Below, in pieces: positions 45,276-53,403 of a DNA stretch of 64,000 nt. The stretch lies in NCBI GenBank assembly GCA_937139405.1, contig CAKZPV010000004.1, forward strand, positions 248,001-312,000, written 5' to 3'. A model generated the notes under the pieces. The model was not told the DNA's origin. It did not search any database and saw only the letters and a list, made by a program, of their open reading frames with translations. The translations under genes and the position numbers were made by a program. Source of the stretch: an uncultured Nitrospirota bacterium (GTDB taxonomy: Bacteria > Nitrospirota > Nitrospiria > Nitrospirales > UBA8639). The first letter of the stretch is position 1; each line of letters starts with the position of its first letter.

Positions 45276-46319
45276 TTAGTTACCTTCCAATTTTCCTAAC
45301 AAATCTCTAGTTCCAGTAAAATTTGGAGCCATTTTAATGGCTAACCGGAGATCATCCTTGGCCTCCTTTAACCGACCCAAAGCAACATAAACTTTCGCAC
45401 GAGAAAAGCGATGCATGGCTGTCACTCGCTTTTTCATTGTTTGATTAACTGCAGCTAATGCTTGTTCACGTGCAACTCCCGCTGCTTCAGCATTCCCCAT
45501 AGCAGAAAGCACCTCTGCCCGACGAAGATACCCCTCGGTTTTAATAGGCGCGCGTACCAATTCTTCATCAATGAGTGCTAGAGCCTGGTTAAAGTGATTA
45601 CGAGCTATTTCAACCCTGATGAGACTTTCTTTCAATAAAATTGCGTGCGGCAGCCGAGCAAGCCCTTCGCGATATCCTGATGCTGCCTCAGCTAGCTTCC
45701 CTTCTGATTCCAGAAAATCCCCGCGAGCCTGGTACACACCAACAACCGGAAGAATCTGGGTCGCAGAATTGAAGTCGGCGAGAGCAAGCTCTGATTTCCC
45801 CATTTTGGCTCTAATCTGAGCACGTTCTGCCAATGCAATGGCATTTTTGCTTACATTTTTACCTGAGGAATTGTTTGACCCATTTCCTTTAAGATTTTCG
45901 CTTTCAAGAAATTTACCTAAATCTACCTCGGCATCGACATCACGCCCAAGGGCCGCTAATGTAAGGCCTCGTTGAAAAAATATTTCCGGATTACCACTTT
46001 CTAATTGCCCTGCCCTCTCAAAATCACTTAAAGATTTGATATGATCTTTATTAGAACGGTAAAGTTCCCCACGCTTAATGAGAAAATCCACGTTATTTGG
46101 ATTGTTTTCGATCTTGTGTGTGATTTCATCAATCTCAGGTGCAACACCAGGATGGGATGCAGCAGCCTCAATAAAAACTAGTGGTAGCACAGCCATGGAG
46201 AAGAAACAGAGTGGAAAGACCAAAGATCGAAAACAAGCTATTCCTAGATAGCACTTGCGCTCTGAGCGTTGCCATCCAATCCTCTTTCCTTTATTTATAC
46301 TTTGTAACATCCATTTCAT
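45276..46319 (-). CDS. Exported TPR-repeat protein coupled to the exophosphatase
   Basis: A 347-residue protein that starts at the ATG at 46319, where GGAGG lies six bases upstream; an earlier TTG in frame is less likely. Residues about 30-55 (SLVFPLCFFSMAVLPLVFIEAAAS) form a signal peptide or anchor after a basic N-terminus. The rest is tetratricopeptide repeats: DFLIKRGELYRSNKDHIKSL, IFFQRGLTLAALGRDVDAE, LALADFNSATQILP, GYLRRAEVLSAMGNAEAA and KVYVALGRLKEAKDDL. It probably acts in the periplasm as a scaffold, perhaps for secretion or assembly of the phosphatase encoded one base downstream. The partner is inferred only from gene order. Confidence 0.78.
   Translation of the reverse strand: MKWMLQSINKGKRIGWQRSERKCYLGIACFRSLVFPLCFFSMAVLPLVFIEAAASHPGVAPEIDEITHKIENNPNNVDFLIKRGELYRSNKDHIKSLSDFERAGQLESGNPEIFFQRGLTLAALGRDVDAEVDLGKFLESENLKGNGSNNSSGKNVSKNAIALAERAQIRAKMGKSELALADFNSATQILPVVGVYQARGDFLESEGKLAEAASGYREGLARLPHAILLKESLIRVEIARNHFNQALALIDEELVRAPIKTEGYLRRAEVLSAMGNAEAAGVAREQALAAVNQTMKKRVTAMHRFSRAKVYVALGRLKEAKDDLRLAIKMAPNFTGTRDLLGKLEGN
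45283..45288 (-). promoter_or_regulatory. Ribosome-binding site of the exophosphatase gene inside the TPR gene
   Basis: GGAAGG on the minus strand, eight bases before the ATG at 45274. It overlaps the last sense codons of the TPR gene, whose TAA (45278-45276) ends one base before that ATG. This decides the start and implies translational coupling of the two genes. Confidence 0.75.
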
Positions 46320-46355
46320 CTCCAACCTCCAATCCCGAATAATTGTCCCACTCAA

Positions 46356-47066
46356 CTGATTGACACCAAGGTCTTCTTCATTGAGGCTTCTTCAGTACCT
46401 CATCTGCCCCCACAGGTACAGGAATGAGTAAACCTAACGACCTTACACTTTGAAACAGTCAAATTCTATTAATCAAAAGCACTACTGAAATTTATTGCTG
46501 AGTAAAAATTCCAAGCAACGTAGGGGGAAACCCCATCATCCCTGAGTTTCCACTACAAAATATCTGGTTAATCTGCCATCTGATAACCAAATAAGTCAAT
46601 TCACAAAAAATTCTAACTTAGACGGAATACAAAGAAACGACCTTCATCGGCCTCATGGGGAGACTAAACGAGAAACTCCATGACTTACCAGAAACATGCG
46701 AAAACCCCGATGATCCTGCCAAATTTTGCATGAAACCAAGAAGGATTCCACGAATTAAATTAGGAAGTACGCTCTTACAATGCAGGCGAGTAAGGACACA
46801 AATGGCTTGATTCAGAAATTTCTCTTGAAAAAGATGGTAGCCGCAAGGGGACTCAATATAAATTCAGGACCATCAAAGATTCCTTCAAATCAATAGAAAA
46901 CTGAAAAGTGCCTGGACTTACGATCAAAAACATAAGAAGATTTTATTACAAAATTTCATGTTTAGTTTATAGAAGGCGTGCTGCCGCCATAAACGGGCAA
47001 ACCGTTTTGGCAGTTCAACAAGATCTCATCAGCTACACAAATATTGTCAAGCGAAAACTGAATTCC
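46356..47066. other. Long intergenic leader, small inverted repeat only
   Basis: A 711-base spacer between the NusG-like gene and the TPR gene. GTACCT (46395-46400) and AGGTAC (46414-46419) could form a six-base stem with a 13-base loop about 75 bases before the TPR start. It has no T-run and is only weakly supported as a leader structure. No coding frame or RNA gene is recognisable. Confidence 0.3.
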
Positions 47067-47567
47067 TTACACCGCAAGACAGTTTCGATCGACAACTATC
47101 CGCCCTTGATATGTCACCGTTTTCAAAAGAAGTGCGACACGCTCCATCCCATTTAGCGCTTGTTCAAAAATGGCTTCAAAGCCACGGAACGGACCCTGGG
47201 CAATATGTACAATTTGCCCTGACTTGAGGGAAGAAGAAGATGAAAGAACGACCAAACCATTATCATCTCTAGCTCTAATAGAATGGATGATTTTCTCCTC
47301 CACCACTACTGGTACCGATCCAAACTTCACTACCCTTAACACCCCGTGAGCATGAGTGACCTTCCGAAACTCATTCGATATATCCATTCTGACAAAAAGA
47401 TATCCAGGAAATAATGGCCTCTTCCCGTCTATTTGATTTTTCCGTCGATTCGATTTTGATGATTGAAAGCGCGGACAAAATGTCTCCGCTCCCAATCGCT
47501 GAATGCTGGATTCCGCCAAATTTTCTTGCCTAGTTTTAGCTTGAATGAGATACCAACTAACACTCAT
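47067..47567 (-). CDS. NusG-family specialised antiterminator (RfaH/LoaP-like)
   Basis: A 166-residue NusG paralogue. The NGN domain runs from SWYLIQAKTRQENLAESS through FPGYLFVRMD to HGVLRVVKFG (residues 3-95). The C-terminal KOW-like part contains LKSGQIVHIAQGPFRGFEAIFEQAL. RfaH-type proteins recruit to RNA polymerase at long surface-glycan operons and let transcription run through many genes. Its place at the promoter-proximal end of a 45-kb same-strand polysaccharide locus fits that role. It is not the housekeeping NusG, which would normally lie beside secE and ribosomal-protein genes. An AGAGG ribosome-binding site lies just before the ATG. Confidence 0.87.
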   Translation of the reverse strand: MSVSWYLIQAKTRQENLAESSIQRLGAETFCPRFQSSKSNRRKNQIDGKRPLFPGYLFVRMDISNEFRKVTHAHGVLRVVKFGSVPVVVEEKIIHSIRARDDNGLVVLSSSSSLKSGQIVHIAQGPFRGFEAIFEQALNGMERVALLLKTVTYQGRIVVDRNCLAV

Positions 47568-48245
47568 GATACCTCTATGAGATTTTGGCTGGCTGAACGT
47601 ACTTTACAGTCTTTTTTAGGAACATTCATATCTCAATCAGTCACTTACCTTAATCAATTCTTTAGTAGTTAGGTTGGAGTTACATGAACTTATCGGCATG
47701 AAAATGTCAAAAATGAGCACAATATCAAAGAAATATCCTCGCTCACTGTATGCGAGATTACTAGAACGATAAGATAAAGGGCAGGTAAGAGATAAATGGT
47801 TTTGTATAACGAAACAGTCAATCTAGGAGAAGAGAAGGTTGGCAGCAGAATGAATTCAGAAGGCTTGTTCTAAGAACCATTCCTCATTCATGGCATTCCA
47901 GACAGGCTTTAATACATTGAGATACGACTGACTACAAAATCTACCATTCTACAGACAAACGGCACGGAATCAATCCACTCGTTTCACCTTTCATGTTAAT
48001 TGAAATTGGGACTTCTATCTTACCGCACCTTTCAATTTCACTTTTCTCCCGTAATCCCATTCAGAATACATCAATAAAATCAGAATATTTTTATGGCCAC
48101 ATTGTTTAAAGAATGCTGTTTTTGAACTGAACTAAAAAATTCTATCCAATGTCAATCAAGAAGTTATCAACTAACTCATCAGGATAGCATCTATAAGCTA
48201 TCAAAAATTTAAAGAAGCTAATGAGTAGGCCATCCTCAAATTAAT
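47568..48245. other. Intergenic, probable promoter region of the locus
   Basis: A 678-base AT-rich spacer between the outer-membrane protein gene and the NusG-like gene. By position it should contain the main promoter of the polysaccharide locus. I could not identify a specific -35/-10 pair, sigma-54 site or operator with any confidence, and no gene is visible. Confidence 0.35.
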
Positions 48246-49604
48246 CTACAGAAACACTTGGACAGAAACGCTTACCGTATTACTATGAGTGTCAAAAACT
48301 TTTTCGCTTGAATATCTTTTTGCAAAAATATATGCAAACCGGAAACCTAGCCATTTGACCGTGCGATAGTCTAACCCTGCTAACCAAGAAAATCGGTTAT
48401 CTTCCCTACCCTGCGAAAAATCATCGTTTGAATAATAGAAGCTACCTAGCAAAATCAACCGCCTCCTGAGCACTTGACTTGCAGAAAGAGACACACCCGT
48501 CTGAATAAATGTCGAGGTATCAAAAGCCCCTGATTGCCCAATCCTTCGATAAGGACTCATAGTGAGACTAAAGTTCGACGTAGGATACCAATAAACATCT
48601 CCTTCTATAGTAATTCGTCTCTGTTGTTTTCCTCCAAGATTTAACCCTTGAGTCAAAAGTTGAGTGGCTTGATTATTCGGGTCTGGGGGATTGGCTAGGT
48701 CAGGCGGAATGGGAGCACGATCAAAATTCAATATTGAGTACCCGACCGTCACTTCTCCTGATAGCCGCTGACTCGGTGCTAGTTCAAAACCTGTAAAAAC
48801 TCCGTATGCAAAATTATCAAGCTGCTTATTTTCATCATAAGTATTATTACTAATATTCGCGCCTAACAATCCAGAAATTGATTTAGTGGCAACTGCAAAC
48901 CCTGTTATAGCCGCATTAATATTTTTCCTATCACGACTCGTATCTTGCCCGTTGTTTTTAAAATGCCATCGCGTATATCGCGTACTAACTCGAATACCAC
49001 CACGAGAACCTTTCATCCTGGCCTTGCCCGAAAAGGTTGTTGCACGCCACTTTGTAATATCCGTCGCCTGTATATCTAATGCATCCCCTCTCCCATCAAA
49101 TCCATCTACAGACTCTCCCTGGAAGTTAAATTTTAGTCCACCTGGAAATTTTAACGTCAAATGTCCGGCACCATGTTGAGTAAAAACATTATTTTCATTA
49201 AATTTAGCATAGAGAAATTGAGCTGCTCGGTAATCAAGAAGAAACGAATGTTGCCCTCCAAACGGCAGGTAAGCTTGGATACCAGGAGCTATGGTCGTAA
49301 GAAAATCACTTCGCCGTTGAGTGTTTGTCGCAAATACATTGTCTGTAAATACTTCAGCGACTCCCAAAAACGGATGGATCTGCGCCCGACCAACTTTCAA
49401 ACCGTCCCCAGGTAGAAATTCTCGTAAGATCGGGCTACGTAGAGGGTTGTGGCTACCGGTAAAAGTGAAAGATCCGGTGTCCTGAAAGGATTGAGCCCAT
49501 CCTGTTATCGGAAAAAATATCTCGCAACAAAGAAAAAATACTAAAATAAAACTATAGCTGCTCTTCAATTGGTTTTTTATTGCAATAAGAAAGGAATAAT
49601 TCAC
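48246..49604 (-). CDS. Outer-membrane beta-barrel protein
   Basis: A 452-residue exported protein. The start is a GTG at 49604 preceded by GGGGAG at good spacing. The signal peptide (about 1-38) ends in GWAQ. An N-terminal segment (LREFLPGDGLKVGRAQIHPFLGVAEVFTDNVFAT split over about 60-95) and alternating amphipathic strands follow to a C-terminus of TVSVSVQVFL. A terminal Phe/Leu strand of this type is a beta-barrel assembly signal. This layout matches the outer-membrane beta-barrel (BBP2-like) proteins found beside exopolysaccharide clusters, where they may form the outer-membrane export channel. That role is inference; it could also be a general porin. Confidence 0.75.
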   Translation of the reverse strand: MNYSFLIAIKNQLKSSYSFILVFFLCCEIFFPITGWAQSFQDTGSFTFTGSHNPLRSPILREFLPGDGLKVGRAQIHPFLGVAEVFTDNVFATNTQRRSDFLTTIAPGIQAYLPFGGQHSFLLDYRAAQFLYAKFNENNVFTQHGAGHLTLKFPGGLKFNFQGESVDGFDGRGDALDIQATDITKWRATTFSGKARMKGSRGGIRVSTRYTRWHFKNNGQDTSRDRKNINAAITGFAVATKSISGLLGANISNNTYDENKQLDNFAYGVFTGFELAPSQRLSGEVTVGYSILNFDRAPIPPDLANPPDPNNQATQLLTQGLNLGGKQQRRITIEGDVYWYPTSNFSLTMSPYRRIGQSGAFDTSTFIQTGVSLSASQVLRRRLILLGSFYYSNDDFSQGREDNRFSWLAGLDYRTVKWLGFRFAYIFAKRYSSEKVFDTHSNTVSVSVQVFL

Positions 49605-50000
49605 AACACGCTCCCCAAAATATTAAACATGAAATCAGGAAAACAACAATCCATTCTTGTCGAACTCCATAAAATTAACACCACACTATATTTTGAAAAA
49701 CCATTTTTGTCTGTGATGCAATAAGGAATCTGAGAGGTGGAATTTGAGAAGACGGAAAAATTCTTGACGGATACATCCCTGCAATGAAGTTCATTTTACA
49801 GCATTCGGAACTAGTCGTCTTTCAATAGCTTCCTCAAAAGGAAAAACATCTAAAACTAAAAAACATTTTCAATCATGAGGAGCATACAAGCCATATCCTA
49901 AAAGACAAGCCCGGCTATCGACTGATTATTGAATCTTAGTTCTAGCCCGCCAGATTTTTCTCCATTTGCAAACTGAAACATAAGTATAGCCATAAACAAA
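49605..50000. other. Intergenic, no gene seen
   Basis: A 396-base AT-rich spacer between the MoaD-like gene and the outer-membrane protein gene. I see no coding frame or RNA gene, and no repeat. Confidence 0.35.
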
Positions 50001-50282
50001 CTACGGATTATGCCATCTGGCTCCATCCGCAAATTGATCCCCGCCTTGATGGGTAATCTTCACTGTGTCCCCGTTTTGCACTAGAGCATCCAAGGTAGAA
50101 ATTTTTTGATTAATAGTAAACATAAGCTCCTGCGATTGCAGAAATGGCATAATTTCTCGAAAGTGCTCTTGATAGGTTTCCAATAATTGGTGAAGTGAAA
50201 TCGATTCTTCTAAAGAAATTTCAACCTCAGGATCTTCAATCACTTCTCTCAGAGCATGTCCAAACATGAGAATTTTTACCAT
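50001..50282 (-). CDS. MoaD/ThiS-fold small protein with a tail beyond Gly-Gly
   Basis: A 93-residue protein when started at the ATG at 50282; a GTG at 50303 would add seven residues. VKILMFGHALREVI at the start, the central SLHQLLETYQE helix and TINQKISTLDALVQNGDTVKI at the end follow the beta-grasp pattern of MoaD/ThiS sulfur carriers. In those proteins a C-terminal Gly-Gly is adenylated. Here the Gly-Gly (about residues 80-81) is followed by 12 further residues (DQFADGARWHNP), so it could not be activated without cleavage. It may be a processed precursor, a degenerate family member used as a binding domain, or a beta-grasp protein of other function. Confidence 0.62.
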   Translation of the reverse strand: MVKILMFGHALREVIEDPEVEISLEESISLHQLLETYQEHFREIMPFLQSQELMFTINQKISTLDALVQNGDTVKITHQGGDQFADGARWHNP

Positions 50283-50402
50283 CGTGTTTTCTTCATTCTT
50301 CACACCACCTCATGGTTTTCTATCATTTAATTTTCACTTCTCGCAGAAAAGAAAATGGGCGAACAGCCAAGCGGGGGGTAGAATTTCCCAATCACTTTAG
50401 TT

Positions 50403-51158
50403 CTAAGCGGAAAGATCCGCAACACGAGATTCTTCGGGAGCCTCTTGAGAATCAAAAGGGAGCTCTAAGGAGAGCGATTCAGAATCACCGAGCTCTTTCA
50501 ATTCTTTTAACGGGGGAAGGTCACGTAAATCACGAAGTCCAAAGCGCTGTAAAAATTGTTTCCCTGTTCCGTACAACATAGGACGACCTGGGACCTCTTG
50601 GCGCCCGACAATTCGAATCATTTTTTGATCCAACAGCGTTCGCAACACACCCGAGGTTTCCACGCCTCGAATTTTTTCAATTTCACCACGAGTAATCGGT
50701 TGTTTGTAGCCAACGATCGCCAAAGCCTCTAAGGCCGAGCGCGAAAGTTTCGTCAAGGTTTTAGCTTTAGAAAGGCGTTTAATCGCGTCGCTCTGCTCAG
50801 GCCGTGTCGCCATCACAAACCCGCCCGCCACTTCTGCGATGTGCAAACCTCGCCCAACCTGATCATATTCGGCTTGAAGAGTTTGCATAGTCGTTCTGAG
50901 GGTCGCTTTTGGAACGCCCTCCAGCACTGAGGCCAGCTTCTCCATCGTGAGTGGATCATGGGAAACAAACAACAAAGCTTCAAACGTGGCTTTGATATCT
51001 TCCAGATCCCATTGAACGTCTTGGATAGATTCATCGGGTACCATATGCTCAGCAATCCCATTCCCATTCACTTCGAGTTCAGACGATGCTTGGCTTTCAG
51101 ACGATTCCACTTCAACAACCTCTGGGGAGACACGTCCATTCGTTACGGCATGCGTCAT
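50403..51158 (-). CDS. scpB: Segregation and condensation protein B
   Basis: A 251-residue kleisin-interacting subunit of the SMC-ScpAB condensin that organises and segregates the chromosome. The start is the ATG at 51158, which has GGAGG at seven bases. DIKATFEALLFVSHDPLTM begins the first winged helix, and RSALEALAIVGYKQPITRGEIEKIRG is the most conserved ScpB block, in the second winged helix. An N-terminal extension of about 45 residues and a C-terminal tail of about 50 (rich in Glu and Ser) exceed the usual ScpB core and are probably disordered. scpA lies 54 bases upstream. Confidence 0.92.
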   Translation of the reverse strand: MTHAVTNGRVSPEVVEVESSESQASSELEVNGNGIAEHMVPDESIQDVQWDLEDIKATFEALLFVSHDPLTMEKLASVLEGVPKATLRTTMQTLQAEYDQVGRGLHIAEVAGGFVMATRPEQSDAIKRLSKAKTLTKLSRSALEALAIVGYKQPITRGEIEKIRGVETSGVLRTLLDQKMIRIVGRQEVPGRPMLYGTGKQFLQRFGLRDLRDLPPLKELKELGDSESLSLELPFDSQEAPEESRVADLSA

Positions 51159-51165
51159 TATGATT

Positions 51166-51170
51166 CCTCC
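51166..51170 (-). promoter_or_regulatory. Ribosome-binding site deciding the scpB start
   Basis: GGAGG on the minus strand (within AGAGGGAGGA), seven bases before the ATG at 51158. It favours this start over a frame opening 16 codons upstream at 51206, which has no such site. Confidence 0.75.
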
Positions 51171-51212
51171 CTCTGTGGACGGAGTAGCCCATCCCACAAT
51201 AGCCACCCATTT

Positions 51213-52040
51213 TTACAAATCTTCCGGTAGAGCAGAGCCAGGAGTATTTTCCTCACCAGCAGGAACGAATCGCCGGGTCACATGAATTGGGCCAAACCAG
51301 TCGCTCTGAAATAACCGAACCAAATTCATACGGACGAGTTCCAATAATCCTAAAAACGTCACAATAATTAACGGACGCGACCACTGTTTCTCAAAAAGCT
51401 CATCAAAAGGGATCGTCGCTTCAGTCTCTAATCGTTCCATCACCGCTTGAATACGTTCTTCAACCGTCCAGTTTTCTCGTGAGACCTCAACATACGTATC
51501 CGTAGGAGCTTGATCAAGCACACCTTGCAAGGCGCTCAACAGGTCAAAAATCTGTAAATCTTCGGTCCATACTTCGTCAATTTCGTCAGGTTTCTTAGAA
51601 ACCGGAAGTGGGTCACGAACATAAGAATCCTGCCAGATCCGCTCTCGAGCCACCAAGCTCCCTGCTGCGTCTTTAAAACGTTCATACTCGATGAGCTGGC
51701 GAATCAACTCACTCCGAGGGTCAATGACTTCCTCATCCTCAGACTCAATGGTTTCCTCTTTAGGAAGTAATGTCCGAGACTTGATGTAAAGAAGCGTTGA
51801 GGCCATAACTAAAAATTCTCCTGCCAAAGACAAATTCAGCGTCTTCATCAAGGAGAGATACTCCAAATATTGACGCGCGATTAAGGCAATCGGAATATCG
51901 TAGATATTAATTTTTTGTCTTCGAATCAAATGAAGGAGGAGGTCCATAGGACCAGTAAAAGCCTCAAGCTTTACTTCATAGGCCTGATCGTCATCAAGAT
52001 CGGAAAGAACGGGAAAATCGAGGGAAGGAGCAGAATCCAA
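51213..52040 (-). CDS. scpA: Segregation and condensation protein A (kleisin)
   Basis: A 275-residue kleisin that bridges the SMC head domains. FTGPMDLLLHLIRRQKINIYDIPI (read from about residues 28-51 in two blocks, FTGPMDLLLHLI and RRQKINIYDIPI) is the N-terminal SMC-neck-binding helix region. LAGEFLVMASTLLYIKSRTLLP is also highly conserved, and the C-terminal winged helix runs from about 195 (TFLGLLELVRMNLVRLFQ). The frame begins with a TTG at 52040 preceded by AAAGG at seven bases, so a non-ATG start is likely. It is followed directly by scpB in the usual order. Confidence 0.92.
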   Translation of the reverse strand: MDSAPSLDFPVLSDLDDDQAYEVKLEAFTGPMDLLLHLIRRQKINIYDIPIALIARQYLEYLSLMKTLNLSLAGEFLVMASTLLYIKSRTLLPKEETIESEDEEVIDPRSELIRQLIEYERFKDAAGSLVARERIWQDSYVRDPLPVSKKPDEIDEVWTEDLQIFDLLSALQGVLDQAPTDTYVEVSRENWTVEERIQAVMERLETEATIPFDELFEKQWSRPLIIVTFLGLLELVRMNLVRLFQSDWFGPIHVTRRFVPAGEENTPGSALPEDL

Positions 52041-52135
52041 TCACAAGCCTTTCTGCAAGGACCAAGATAGCGGAATATAAAACTGGTATACCATCTTTTG
52101 TGGGAAGCTGCAACACTCTATCAAAATATAGTGGT

Positions 52136-53257
52136 TTAAGCTGAAGGACTCCATGTTTTCCTCTTGAATATCCACAGGCAAATACCTACCAATAAAAGCA
52201 ACCCACCGAAGAGTAGCCATTGAGATTGTTGATTGACCTTCCGATTTGAAACTGAGACATCCACAGAAATATTACTCGCCGTAAAATCTGGTTGAACCGC
52301 AAACTCGCCCTTTGAAAAATCGTGCGCTCCTTCAAAGCGAGAATTGGAAAAATCGACCACGTTTTGAAATTGCCCACGTCGAAAAGACACGCGGTCCTTA
52401 AACTCCGAAAATCGAAAATAGGTTTCCCGCTTAGCCTTCACAGCTAGAAAATCCACAGGCCCATGAAAGACAGACCCGGAAAACCCCGTTCCACTCATAA
52501 AATTTGCCCGGGAAAAATTCACAGTCTGCAGAAATTCTACTTCCAGAAATTCCGCCACCCCTTGAAACTCCACGTCAGAAAAATTGACGGGGCTCCGAAA
52601 CATGGCCTTATGAAATCGGGAATGTGTGCCAAATTTGGTATGAGAAAAGTCTACGGTATCTTCAAATTGTGCCTGAATAAAAAAACCCTCATGTTCCACA
52701 TTCACATTCGTCATAATGACTGGCTTAGCAAAGATAATATTGGAAAAATCGACAGACTGCAGAAATGTCGTGCCAGACACATCTACCGTTCCTAAGATAA
52801 CCAAGAAATCGTTCACTAAATTGGTCGCAAGAACTTTTTCAATTTGACTATCTCGAATGGTGAGAGCACCTGGAATAACACGGATTTTTTCAATGCCTTG
52901 TTGCATAAGACGATCGTGAATACGTTGAGGGATACGTGGAATTTCCGCAGTAGACTGAATTGGCAATTGATCCAACATCACATCGTCCTCCACGAGTATT
53001 CCCTGAAGATCAAGGCTCTTACCAGCTTTCAACGCTTCAAGGATATCAGCTCCCTTAACAGCCCATTCACGTTGATCTGCAGAAAAACACAATCCTTCAA
53101 GATGAACCCAAAGAACATCAGTTGCAGGGACGGGAGGCTCAAGGAGACGACAAGCCCAAACCGTAGAAGTGAATCCGCTTAATAGGAACAGCAGGACACA
53201 AAGTAAAAGCCGAGCTGTACTTGCAGATCTTGGCTCTTTCACCATGACAACATCCAA
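52136..53257 (-). CDS. Exported, membrane-anchored pentapeptide-repeat protein
   Basis: A 373-residue protein. The signal peptide is LLLCVLLFLLSGFTSTVWA (about 17-35). Residues about 150-330 form a run of five-residue repeats with Phe at the centre (VDFSN, FLQS, VNFSD, AEFLE, VNFSR, VDFLA, VSFRR, VDFSN, HDFSK). These should fold into a right-handed quadrilateral beta-helix. A C-terminal membrane segment (WLLFGGLLLLVGICLWIF) and a short basic tail follow, so the repeats face the periplasm. The ATG at 53257 has AAGGA five bases upstream. The function of such exported pentapeptide proteins is generally unknown; a binding or structural role is likely. It precedes scpA by 95 bases. Confidence 0.8.
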   Translation of the reverse strand: MDVVMVKEPRSASTARLLLCVLLFLLSGFTSTVWACRLLEPPVPATDVLWVHLEGLCFSADQREWAVKGADILEALKAGKSLDLQGILVEDDVMLDQLPIQSTAEIPRIPQRIHDRLMQQGIEKIRVIPGALTIRDSQIEKVLATNLVNDFLVILGTVDVSGTTFLQSVDFSNIIFAKPVIMTNVNVEHEGFFIQAQFEDTVDFSHTKFGTHSRFHKAMFRSPVNFSDVEFQGVAEFLEVEFLQTVNFSRANFMSGTGFSGSVFHGPVDFLAVKAKRETYFRFSEFKDRVSFRRGQFQNVVDFSNSRFEGAHDFSKGEFAVQPDFTASNISVDVSVSNRKVNQQSQWLLFGGLLLLVGICLWIFKRKTWSPSA

Positions 53258-53403
53258 TTCCTTGTGTGGAAGATAACCGGCAAAAAACGCGGATATTAAT
53301 AAAAAAAAGGTAGGAGAGTCCCAGCAAGCCTCAGGGGCTTAGGACTTACAAAATTTTGGAACCTCAAGCAGCGTTAGTCCCGCAGACAAAAAAACCACCC
53401 TTG

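Noticed and set aside
49600-49620. GGGGAGCGTG on the minus strand, resembling the end of an ops antitermination element
   Set aside because: It lacks the GGTAG core and sits exactly at ribosome-binding distance from the GTG start of the outer-membrane protein gene, so translation initiation explains it.
53380-53403. T-run after the peroxiredoxin stop as an intrinsic terminator
   Set aside because: I tried to pair the bases before the seven T and found only about five of eight positions matching, so no stable stem is supported.
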